The notes under the pieces were generated by a model. The model was not told where the DNA came from, did no database searches, and saw only the letters and a list, made by a program, of their open reading frames with translations. Positions 1 to 5,691 of a stretch of 6,348 nucleotides of DNA are shown here, one piece after another. The stretch is taken from positions 1-6,348 of the forward strand of contig CAKZLS010000543.1 of assembly GCA_937127205.1 (NCBI GenBank), read 5' to 3'. The position numbers were made by a program, and so were the translations under genes. This DNA is from an uncultured Rhodospirillales bacterium (lineage in GTDB: Bacteria > Pseudomonadota > Alphaproteobacteria > Rhodospirillales > Defluviicoccaceae). Positions within the stretch are counted from its first letter, which is position 1; every line of letters begins with the position of its first letter.

Positions 1-833
1 CGGGCTTCAAGACGTTCCTCTATCCCTCGCCGCTGCACTACCGCATCGTTCCGGCGCTGGTTTACGATACCAACGCTACCATCATGTTCGGCACCGACAC
101 CTTCCTGTCCGGCTACGCCCGGGTGGCCCACCCTTATGATTTCTACAGTGTCCGCTATGTGTTCGCGGGCGCCGAGAAGGTCAAGGACCGGACCCGGCAG
201 ACATGGTCGGAGAAATTCGGCCTGCGCCTGCTCGAGGGCTACGGGGCGACGGAGACCTCGCCGGTGCTCTCCACCAACACGCCGATGCATTATCGAGCCG
301 GCACGGTGGGCCGCTTCCTGCCGGGAATAACCTACGACCTCGAACCGGTACCCGGTGTGGAGCGCGGCGGGCGGCTCGTGGTCCAAGGCCCCAATGTGAT
401 GCTGGGGTATCTCAAGGAAGACGCGCCCGGCGAACTGCAGCCCCCCGAGGACGGCCGCTACGACACCGGCGACATCGTCTCCCTGGACGCCGAGGGCTTC
501 GTCACCATCGAGGGCCGCGCCAAGCGGTTCGCCAAGATTGCCGGCGAGATGGTGTCGCTGACCGCCGTCGAAGGGCTCGCCGCCGCGGCGTGGCCGGACA
601 CCATGAACGCCGCCGTGAGCATTCCCGACGACCGCAAGGGCGAGCAGATCGTGCTGCTGACCGACAATCCCGCCGGCGACCGCTCGGCTCTGCTCAAGCA
701 CGCCCAATCCAAGGGCGTTCCGGAACTCTACATCCCCCGCACCGTGAAAGTCGTCGACGCCGTGCCGGTGCTGGGCACGGGCAAGACCGACTACGTCAGC
801 GCCCAGGCGCTAGCGAACAACATGGCCGGATAG
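1..833 (+). CDS. aas: Acyl-ACP synthetase/2-acyl-GPE acyltransferase (Aas-like), C-terminal part
   Basis: Partial at the left edge; the frame is open from base 3 and 276 residues are visible before the TAG at 831-833. This is the adenylate-forming (AMP-binding) half of Aas, which activates fatty acids with ATP, loads them on ACP and re-acylates lysophosphatidylethanolamine at the inner membrane. Seen: TFLYPSPLHYRIVP at residues 4-17, a stretch typical of Aas; the adenylation motif YGATETSPV (about 80-88); YDTGD (about 153-157), the hinge region; GRAKRFAKIAGEMVSL (about 171-186), very close to Aas; and GTGKTDY near the C-terminus, whose Lys (about 261) is the expected catalytic lysine. E. coli Aas is about 720 residues, and alphaproteobacterial forms can carry an extra MFS domain. 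Whether a PlsC acyltransferase or MFS domain precedes cannot be seen here. An ordinary acyl-CoA ligase is the alternative, but the Aas-specific stretches argue against it. Confidence 0.92.
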   Translation, partial: GFKTFLYPSPLHYRIVPALVYDTNATIMFGTDTFLSGYARVAHPYDFYSVRYVFAGAEKVKDRTRQTWSEKFGLRLLEGYGATETSPVLSTNTPMHYRAGTVGRFLPGITYDLEPVPGVERGGRLVVQGPNVMLGYLKEDAPGELQPPEDGRYDTGDIVSLDAEGFVTIEGRAKRFAKIAGEMVSLTAVEGLAAAAWPDTMNAAVSIPDDRKGEQIVLLTDNPAGDRSALLKHAQSKGVPELYIPRTVKVVDAVPVLGTGKTDYVSAQALANNMAG

Positions 834-1043
834 CGCCGGGCGTTTTGCTCCCTCGCCCCATTAACTCGAGTGATTCGGCGCAGCAGTTCGACGAATACAT
901 GCCCATTATTGCGATAGATCGATAATACGTCGGCATGCTGCGAGAATAAGGTTCCGGTCATATCGGTGATAATTTACACTGCAAAATGGGCTTCCCCAAA
1001 CGAGGCTTGGCCCGACAAGGCTGGTTGCGATAAAGTGTTGTAT
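834..1043. other. Gene-free spacer after aas
   Basis: No convincing coding frame on either strand. The stretch is more AT-rich than its neighbours around 895-985. It contains only weak short palindromes, such as TATC-ggt-GATA at 961-971, and an 8-base direct repeat TTGCGATA (909-916 and 1025-1032) that could arise by chance. No clear intrinsic terminator follows the aas stop: the TTTT at 843-846 lacks a stable stem in front of it. Confidence 0.5.
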
Positions 1044-1120
1044 GTGCTGTGACCTCTGCGCTGAAGAGGGCCGCCGTTGCCGGCGGTGAACGGGAATCGG
1101 CGCTTCCCCTCTCACAGCAC
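1044..1120. other. Cloverleaf-like nested palindrome, 77 bases
   Basis: An outer perfect 9-bp stem pairs GTGCTGTGA (1044-1052) with TCACAGCAC (1112-1120). Three hairpins fill most of the interior: CCTCT/AGAGG with a 7-base loop (1053-1069), CCGCCG/CGGCGG with loop TTGC (1071-1086), and GGGAA/TTCCC with a 7-base loop (1092-1108). The first hairpin abuts the outer stem with no gap. The element lies 6 bases beyond the stop of the minus-strand small frame, so it could act as a 3' end or stabilising structure for that operon. No run of T follows on either strand, so it is not a textbook terminator. It lacks the tRNA layout: the middle arm has 6 bp and a 4-base loop, and there is no TTC loop. It could also be a copy of a palindromic intergenic repeat. 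Confidence 0.4.
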
Positions 1121-1126
1121 TTTCCG

Positions 1127-1378
1127 TCATTTTAGATAGGTCGTGCGGAACATCCCACCGGAGACCAGCGAATAGTCGTTTCCGGTGGTCGACCGGCGCA
1201 ACTCGATAACAATCTTGTGGTCGCGGCAGTTCGCCTCGACGAGAAGCATTCGGCCGGAATACCCGTCAACGACGTTATATAAGGTCGCCGCCACATCTGC
1301 CACCCTTTCGGCGGCATCGGCATAGCCGGCCTCGTGGATGACGCTGCCGCGCTATGCTTCGAACGTCTCGCGATCCAT
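1127..1378 (-). pseudogene. Small unknown protein interrupted by amber codon at codon 9
   Basis: Read on the minus strand from ATG 1378, the frame gives MDRETFEA, a TAG at 1354-1352, then 74 further sense codons to TGA at 1129-1127. The part after TAG (beginning RGSVIHEAGYADAAERVAD, ending SLVSGGMFRTTYLK) has balanced protein-like composition. About three quarters of its third positions are G or C, so it looks genuinely coding. It has an amphipathic helix-like start followed by alternating beta-like stretches (MLLVEANC, KIVIEL). It starts 9 bases after the SEC-C gene stop and in the same frame, as expected for the last gene of the operon. I do not recognise the family. TAG is one change from CAG (Gln) or TGG (Trp), so a nonsense mutation or a sequencing error are the simple explanations. 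A restart is possible at the GTG of codon 29, which has AAGGG 8 bases upstream. No good ribosome-binding site precedes 1378. Confidence 0.5.
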
Positions 1379-1387
1379 CGGCCGAGG

Positions 1388-3220
1388 TCACGGTAAACAG
1401 CACTTCTTGAACTTCTTGCCCGATCCGCAGGGGCACGGGTCGTTGCGCCCAACGTTCCGCAAAGGGTTGGTGGCGGTGTGGACCGGCTGAAACGGTTGGA
1501 TCGGCCGCGCCGCCTCCCGCTTGGCTTGCGCCTTTGCCCGAATGTATTCCTCCGAGAAGCAATGCCACGTCGACAGGACCTCAATGGTATCGGTAAAGGG
1601 CGCAATCCGGTCCTCGGCGAGGAAAGCCACAAGATTGTCCGACCGCTTCGCCTTGTCCAGGATCTCATCGAAATCGTCAAAGCCCAATATGGTGGGCGAA
1701 ACGCGTCCCAATTCGAAAGCTTTGCGGACCGTTTCTCTGAGATCGGCGAAACCGAGATGAGCAATGGCTTCGAGCCAGGCGACCCAAACATAGTTGTCAT
1801 CCCGAGGCTGGAGCGTCTCGAATGCGGCAGTCAGATACTGTTCCGCCTCCGTGCGGTCGATGCGCCCGACAGCGACATAGTATGTCCAGGCCTCGAAGGC
1901 GGCGAGACGAACGAATTCGTCTGCGTCGGGATTGTTCATCAGACCGCACAGGCGCTCGGTGTCGCCATCAAAGACGCTGATCAGGATCTTCGGCAGATTT
2001 TCGGTGATCGCCCCGCCGAGCATCTCATCGACTCGCTCGGGTTCGCCGGCAAGCGAGTCCATTAGCGGTGCGAACGCGCGCTGCTCGCCCAGTTCGCCGA
2101 GAATATGGACGATGAAGAACAGAGCAGGTTCAATGTCGTCCATGTCGCCGAGCTCGTCTGCATGATCACGCAGAATACGCAGGAAAATGGGAACGAATTC
2201 GTCCCGCCGCTCCACGCACTGTCGGATCGCATCGCGAGGCAGCGCTTCAGCCCTGGCGAGTTCGTCGATGAGGATCGCGGCCCTCTTTATAAATGGCCGG
2301 GCTACGGACGTGTTGTCGCGAAAATCCTCCAGCAGCGAGGTTGTGGCCGTTTCGATACTGTTATCGATGGCAAGGATTTCTTGACACAATTCGGTTACCG
2401 GCTGCGTTATGGTGCGGTGTTCGTTGTTGAGGATGTCCAAGTGGCGAACCTCATAGGTTCGCGCCATTTCCTCGATTGCGGTGAGCATAGCGGCCTGCGT
2501 TTTCGACAAAGACAACTCGTCTTCGCCCTGCCACACCCCTTCCAAAAATCCGAACGCGACTTCGTCGATACGGCGGGAGTGGAGTTCCTTGACCCCATCC
2601 AGGGAATCGACTTCGCCCATGGGCGTCAGGGCGAACCGGCATTGCCGGGACATTTCGTCGGCCACCTGAAAAAGTCCAAGGAAAGCGTGGAGGAATTCGA
2701 CCCGCTGTTCCCCGTCCAATTTCGGCATTTGGTAATCGAACAACTCTTCCACGAGCAGGTACACATCGGCGTCCACGCCCGGAGTAACCGCCGCCCCGAG
2801 GAACCTCATACGAACGACTTCGAGACTTGCGGGGCAACCGTGTTCCCCGAGGAACTCCCGGAACGCCTCGTCGCCCATGTAGGGCGGCACTTGCATCAAG
2901 TCCGCCACGGAACCGCCGCCATTCAGGTTGTCGACGATCTCATTGATTGCTCGCTGCACATCGGGGGGAGATTCCGGATCAATGTCGTTCCACTCGGCAA
3001 GGGGGCGAACGCGCGCGACGAACTCCTTGGCGGTTTCCACGTCTTCAAACGGCTGCCTTCCGTTGATCGACATACCGGTTCCCGTGTGGGTCACCATCCA
3101 GCCGGGGGAGTTGCAGTGCTCGTCGAAGTAAATGCCGAATTCTCCGGAAACGATTCCCGCGACCGAACGCTTGCGAACGTTGGTTACGATCTCAAAGGTA
3201 CCTTCCGACCATTCGCTCAT
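1388..3220 (-). CDS. DUF1186 protein with C-terminal SEC-C zinc motif and long N-terminal extension
   Basis: 610 residues. The last 20 hold a perfect SEC-C motif, NDPCPCGSGKKFKKCC (Cys596, Cys598, Cys607, Cys608), the zinc-binding tail also found on SecA and many unrelated proteins. Residues about 322-552, from IDELARAEALPRDAI onward, match the helical-repeat-like DUF1186 region by pattern, including ENLPKILISVFDGD and an Asn-Pro-Asp-Ala-Asp-Glu-Phe-Val-Arg stretch. DUF1186 has no settled function. Residues 1-320 are not recognised: the first ~85 look like a small mixed domain and the rest is helical and acidic. No signal peptide or membrane segment is seen, so it is probably cytoplasmic. I chose ATG 3220 because it overlaps the GNAT stop as ATGA and has GGGAGA 10 bases upstream. 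An ATG at 3229 is possible but sits too close to that site. The frame stays open to 3364, but that extra part is Arg-rich shadow of the GNAT gene. Confidence 0.92.
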   Translation of the reverse strand: MSEWSEGTFEIVTNVRKRSVAGIVSGEFGIYFDEHCNSPGWMVTHTGTGMSINGRQPFEDVETAKEFVARVRPLAEWNDIDPESPPDVQRAINEIVDNLNGGGSVADLMQVPPYMGDEAFREFLGEHGCPASLEVVRMRFLGAAVTPGVDADVYLLVEELFDYQMPKLDGEQRVEFLHAFLGLFQVADEMSRQCRFALTPMGEVDSLDGVKELHSRRIDEVAFGFLEGVWQGEDELSLSKTQAAMLTAIEEMARTYEVRHLDILNNEHRTITQPVTELCQEILAIDNSIETATTSLLEDFRDNTSVARPFIKRAAILIDELARAEALPRDAIRQCVERRDEFVPIFLRILRDHADELGDMDDIEPALFFIVHILGELGEQRAFAPLMDSLAGEPERVDEMLGGAITENLPKILISVFDGDTERLCGLMNNPDADEFVRLAAFEAWTYYVAVGRIDRTEAEQYLTAAFETLQPRDDNYVWVAWLEAIAHLGFADLRETVRKAFELGRVSPTILGFDDFDEILDKAKRSDNLVAFLAEDRIAPFTDTIEVLSTWHCFSEEYIRAKAQAKREAARPIQPFQPVHTATNPLRNVGRNDPCPCGSGKKFKKCCLP

Positions 3221-3795
3221 AATGTCCATATCTCCCGCGCCATGAGGATGGCGTCGCCGTCGGTGTAATGCAGGCAAGGGTGCGGCACGACGGGACGCCG
3301 CGCGATTTCGCGAAAGCCGAGCCTTTGGTAGAGCCGCATGGCGCCGGCATTCTGCTCGAAACAAATGAGACTGATGCGCGGAAGGGCGAGGTCCTTGGCG
3401 CGGCGGTTCACCGCCTCCATCAACGCGCCGCCGACACCGGCGTTACGGTGAGGCTCATGGACCGCGAGCCCTGAGATATAGAGGCTGCCGTAGTCCTCCA
3501 GTTCGAAATAGGGTCTCAACACCGGGTCGGTGCACGGCGGTGCGTCGGGGTCTTCTTCCATCGGGAAGCTGTGCGCCATCCCGACGGTCTGCCCACCCAA
3601 TTCGGCCATGATGCACTGTTCGTAGGAGAAGGCGACGTCCTTGCGGGCATAGCGCCGCGCGCCTGCCTCGGCGGCCGTTTCGCCGGGCTCGGCCACCTCG
3701 CTCCAAATGTATTCGGCGAGACCGTCGGACGAAATCAGGAACAGTCGCGCGATATCCGCGCTGTCGTCCTTCACCGCCGGCCGAATGTTGACCAT
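3217..3795 (-). CDS. GNAT-family N-acetyltransferase
   Basis: 192 residues. It transfers an acetyl group from acetyl-CoA to an amine; the substrate cannot be read from the sequence. Seen: a beta strand, LYISGLAVHEPHRNAGVGG, carrying the acetyl-CoA pyrophosphate loop RNAGVGG (about 117-123, the RxxGxG/A signature). NAGAMRLYQRLGF (about 149-161) is the usual GNAT C-terminal motif with the conserved Tyr. The N-terminus (MVNIRPAVKDDSADIARLF) is the standard GNAT opening. I chose ATG 3795 because GGAAGG lies 7 bases upstream; a GTG at 3813 would add six residues, but that extension would contain the ribosome-binding site. The length is normal for a single-domain GNAT. Its TGA overlaps the ATG of the DUF1186/SEC-C gene, so the two are probably translationally coupled. 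It is the first gene of the minus-strand operon and is divergent from the MarR gene. Confidence 0.92.
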   Translation of the reverse strand: MVNIRPAVKDDSADIARLFLISSDGLAEYIWSEVAEPGETAAEAGARRYARKDVAFSYEQCIMAELGGQTVGMAHSFPMEEDPDAPPCTDPVLRPYFELEDYGSLYISGLAVHEPHRNAGVGGALMEAVNRRAKDLALPRISLICFEQNAGAMRLYQRLGFREIARRPVVPHPCLHYTDGDAILMAREIWTL

Positions 3796-3831
3796 GAGCC
3801 CCCCCTTCCGCACGTTTCGCTGTTGTAATCA

Positions 3832-3865
3832 TCGGTATCTCAAACCGACCTCCGCATCAAGTCAA
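3832..3865 (-). promoter_or_regulatory. Possible promoter and overlapping inverted repeat for the GNAT operon
   Basis: On the minus strand a TTGACT (3865-3860, five of six matches to a -35 box) is followed after 17 bases by TGAGAT (3842-3837), a poor -10 box. That -10 candidate lies in the loop of an inverted repeat, TCGGT-N7-ACCGA (3832-3848), so a repressor bound there would block it. Both elements are short, and the -10 match is only three of six, so this is tentative. Confidence 0.25.
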
Positions 3866-3873
3866 GGCACCGG

Positions 3874-3887
3874 GATTGCACGCAATC
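3874..3887. promoter_or_regulatory. Candidate operator palindrome in the divergent GNAT/MarR spacer
   Basis: GATTGCACGCAATC is a perfect inverted repeat with 6-bp arms and a 2-base centre. It lies 44 bases before the MarR start and upstream of the GNAT gene. MarR dimers commonly bind palindromes of this size near their own promoters, and divergent layout is typical of autoregulation. The palindrome contains TTGCAC, which resembles a -35 box, but no good -10 follows. Binding by this MarR protein is inferred, not shown. Confidence 0.35.
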
Positions 3888-3930
3888 AAAGTGACTCGAC
3901 ACATTTGCATAGGACTCCTAACATTATGCC

Positions 3931-4575
3931 ATGACCCAGGATCAAGCGGACCTTCGCCAGATCACTTTCGGATTATCCCGGATTGCCGCTTTCATCCGAT
4001 CGACACAGTGGCGCGCGGCGGAAGCCCTGGGTCTGACGCCAACCCAGATCGATGCCCTGACCCTGCTCAGACAGCGCGGATCGAGCCGACTTCTCATGCT
4101 GGCGAACCGCCTCGGCGTCACCCAGGCGACAACCAGCGACGTGGTGGCCGCCCTCCAGCGCAAAGATATGGTCCGGAAAGAAACCGATCCCACCGATGGC
4201 CGTGCCGTGGTCATCAGTCTCACCGCGCTCGGCGACGATCGAGCGGCTCAACAGGAGGCCCCGCCTCAAGCCCTGACAGACGCGCTCTCGGTTCTCGATG
4301 CCGGGGAGCATGCGGTTCTGCGCCGGTCCTTGGTGAAAATGATCCGCGAACTTCAGGTATCCGGGGCGATCGAACCGCAACGACTATGTGTGACCTGCCG
4401 GTATTTCCGGCCTTACGCCCATCCGGGGTCCGCCCAGCCCCATCATTGCCAATTCGTGGACGCCGCATTCGGAGACACTGCCTTGCGGACCGACTGTGAC
4501 GACCATGAAGACGCCGGCGACGGCGAGCGGGAGCGGCAATGGCGCCGCTTTTCCGACGCCTCGCAGGCGGAATGA
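3931..4575 (+). CDS. MarR-family regulator with C-terminal Cys/His cluster
   Basis: 214 residues. A dimeric winged-helix DNA-binding domain fills the first ~145. LTPTQIDALTLLRQRG (35-50) is the usual MarR core, SRLLMLANRLGVTQATTSDV (52-71) is the helix-turn-helix, and DPTDGRAVVISLT (86-98) is the wing with its conserved Asp-Gly-Arg. Residues 153-192 add a cluster not found in classic MarR: Cys153-x2-Cys156, His164, His171-His172-Cys173, Cys189-x2-His192. This could hold zinc or an iron-sulfur centre, or act as a thiol switch. The tail 193-214 is acidic and polar. ATG 3931 is the only usable start after an in-frame stop at 3919-3921. AGGA at 3911-3914 is too far to be a good ribosome-binding site, so initiation may be weak or leaderless-like. 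It is divergent from the GNAT gene and precedes a small CxxC protein gene, suggesting control of redox-linked neighbours. The target genes are inferred. Confidence 0.93.
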   Translation: MTQDQADLRQITFGLSRIAAFIRSTQWRAAEALGLTPTQIDALTLLRQRGSSRLLMLANRLGVTQATTSDVVAALQRKDMVRKETDPTDGRAVVISLTALGDDRAAQQEAPPQALTDALSVLDAGEHAVLRRSLVKMIRELQVSGAIEPQRLCVTCRYFRPYAHPGSAQPHHCQFVDAAFGDTALRTDCDDHEDAGDGERERQWRRFSDASQAE

Positions 4576-4578
4576 GTG

Positions 4579-4610
4579 AACGCCCCGTTCGCGGCAACGA
4601 ACGAGGCGTT
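4579..4610 (+). terminator. Stem-loop after the MarR gene, probable terminator or attenuator
   Basis: AACGCC-c-CGTTCG (4579-4591) pairs with CGAACG-a-GGCGTT (4598-4610) around a 6-base loop. The stem is 12 paired bases with one C-A mismatch in the middle. It starts three bases after the MarR stop. The tail CTGTTTG has only a short T run, so termination may be partial, which would allow some read-through into the CxxC gene. Confidence 0.5.
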
Positions 4611-4653
4611 CTGTTTGACAACCGATCCAACATAAGAAAGGAAGCGATAAATT

Positions 4654-4899
4654 ATGTCACAAAAAGCCATCTTTTACCATGCGGGTTGCAGCGTCTGCGT
4701 CGACGCCGAGCAACAGCTCGCGCATGCCCTCGACCCGAACCGGTATTCGGTCGAAGTCGTCCATCTTGGCGAAGCACCGATGCGGATCGCCGAGGCCGAG
4801 GCCGCCGGGGTCGAGTCCGTCCCGGCCTTGGTGCTGGACGGACAGCCGTATCATATCAACTTCGGCGTTCCGCTCGCCGATGTGAAGGGAAGCATGTAA
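4654..4899 (+). CDS. Small thioredoxin/glutaredoxin-like protein with CxxC
   Basis: 81 residues, cytoplasmic, with no signal peptide. It shows a thioredoxin fold in miniature. KAIFYHAGCSVC (4-15) gives the first strand and the redox motif Cys12-Ser-Val-Cys15. An amphipathic helix and the strand YSVEVVHLGE follow, then GVESVPALVLDG (52-63), where Pro57 after Val is the expected cis-proline of the fold. The length is that of a glutaredoxin. Likely role: thiol-disulfide exchange or delivery of reducing power to a partner; the substrate is unknown. ATG 4654 is fixed by an in-frame stop at 4648-4650, and AAAGGAAG lies 9 bases upstream. It sits between a Cys-cluster MarR regulator and an amidotransferase, all on the same strand, with stem-loops in both gaps. 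Classical Grx and Trx sites are CPYC and CGPC; CSVC differs, so the electron donor cannot be assigned. Confidence 0.87.
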   Translation: MSQKAIFYHAGCSVCVDAEQQLAHALDPNRYSVEVVHLGEAPMRIAEAEAAGVESVPALVLDGQPYHINFGVPLADVKGSM

Positions 4900-4900
4900 C

Positions 4901-4941
4901 CGAGCCGCTGGCGGCGGCATCGCGCCGCCGCCAGCGGCTCG
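4901..4941 (+). terminator. Perfect 18-bp stem-loop between CxxC gene and amidotransferase
   Basis: CGAGCCGCTGGCGGCGGC (4901-4918) is the exact reverse complement of 4924-4941, with a 5-base loop ATCGC. It starts one base after the TAA of the CxxC gene and ends 21 bases before the next ATG. Almost all pairs are G-C, so it is very stable. No T run follows (TGGCATTGG), so it is not a standard intrinsic terminator. It may stabilise the upstream message, act as a partial terminator, or be a member of a palindromic repeat family. Confidence 0.6.
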
Positions 4942-4962
4942 TGGCATTGGGGAACCACGATC

Positions 4963-5691
4963 ATGAACCGACGCGCGTCCGTCATCCGTCACGTACACTT
5001 CGAGGATCTCGGCCTGCTGGAGCCATTGCTCGAGGCCCGTGGATTCGATATCGAGTATTACGAGGCGTGGGAGACGGATGTCGACGCGGCCGCCGATGCC
5101 GATCTCGTGGTCCTGCTCGGCGGTCCCATAAGCGTTAATGACGCGCAAGACTATCCGTTTCTCGATAAGGAGATTGTATTGGCGGAGCACCGGATCGCCC
5201 ACGGCGCGCCGCTCCTTGGGCTTTGCCTGGGGGCGCAGATCATTGCCAGGGCGGCGGGCGGTACCGTCCAACCCGGTCGCGAGAAAGAGATCGGCTGGGC
5301 ACCGCTGGAACTGACCGAAGAGGGGCTCGCCTCGCCGCTCGCGCACCTTCGCGACGTGTCCGTCTTGCATTGGCACGGAGAGGTTTGCGACCTGCCCGGC
5401 AACATTCCATCGCTGGCCAGTACCGCCGCCTGCCGGAACCAGGCGTTCCAGATCGGCGACAGGTGCCTCGCCCTGCAGTTCCACGTCGAAGCCGGCACGC
5501 GGGGGATCGAGCCCTGGCTGGTGGGTCACACCCTCGAAATCGAACAGACAGGCGGCGTGAACGTGCCCCAACTGCGTTCGGAGACGGCCACCTTCGGTCC
5601 CAATCTAGAGAAAGCCGGAACACGCTTTTTCACCGCTTGGCTGGATACCGTCGGATTATACACCACTAGTCCCAGGACAAGCGGTATTTGA
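4963..5691 (+). CDS. Class I glutamine amidotransferase, GMP-synthase-like
   Basis: 242 residues, a stand-alone class I (triad) glutaminase domain. It would hydrolyse glutamine and pass ammonia to a synthetase or acceptor site; the substrate cannot be told from sequence. Seen: VVLLGGPISVND (49-60), the oxyanion/glycine loop; PLLGLCLGAQIIARAAGG (83-100) with nucleophile Cys88; HWHGE (136-140); and LQFHVEAG (171-178) with His174 and Glu176, which complete the Cys-His-Glu triad. The length fits COG0518-type stand-alone domains (about 230-250), not full GuaA, since no ATP pyrophosphatase domain follows. ATG 4963 has GGGGA 9 bases upstream. The last residues (from about TTSPRTSGI) are coded over the 3' end of the opposing NHL gene. 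Read with the MarR and CxxC genes it may be part of one transcript, but the strong stem-loop in front makes this uncertain. Confidence 0.92.
   Translation: MNRRASVIRHVHFEDLGLLEPLLEARGFDIEYYEAWETDVDAAADADLVVLLGGPISVNDAQDYPFLDKEIVLAEHRIAHGAPLLGLCLGAQIIARAAGGTVQPGREKEIGWAPLELTEEGLASPLAHLRDVSVLHWHGEVCDLPGNIPSLASTAACRNQAFQIGDRCLALQFHVEAGTRGIEPWLVGHTLEIEQTGGVNVPQLRSETATFGPNLEKAGTRFFTAWLDTVGLYTTSPRTSGI

Noticed and set aside
909..1032. Direct repeat TTGCGATA at 909-916 and 1025-1032 as possible insertion footprints
   Set aside because: Only 8 bases, with no inverted ends next to them and no mobile gene between; chance is enough.
1044..1120. A tRNA gene
   Set aside because: The length fits, but the outer stem is 9 bp, the middle arm is 6 bp with a 4-base loop, and no TTC-type T loop or CCA end is present on either strand.
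906..1130. A 74-codon minus-strand frame whose ATG overlaps the TGA of the small interrupted gene as ATGA
   Set aside because: The translation is low-quality in composition (Arg/Ser/Gln-rich, no domain-like pattern), it runs through the cloverleaf-like palindrome, and it has no convincing ribosome-binding site. The ATGA overlap is probably chance.
2105..3268. A long 387-codon plus-strand frame opposite the DUF1186/SEC-C gene
   Set aside because: It is the antisense shadow of a gene with clear SEC-C and DUF1186 signatures; its own translation shows no domain and no start signal.
3229..3364. An N-terminal extension of the SEC-C protein to 3364
   Set aside because: The added 45 residues are Arg/Ala/His-rich and lie fully within the GNAT coding sequence; the ATGA-coupled start at 3220 explains the layout better.
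4615..4620. Perfect -35-like TTGACA before the CxxC gene
   Set aside because: No acceptable -10 box lies 16-18 bases downstream (that position falls on the ribosome-binding site AAAGGAAG), so I do not call a promoter.
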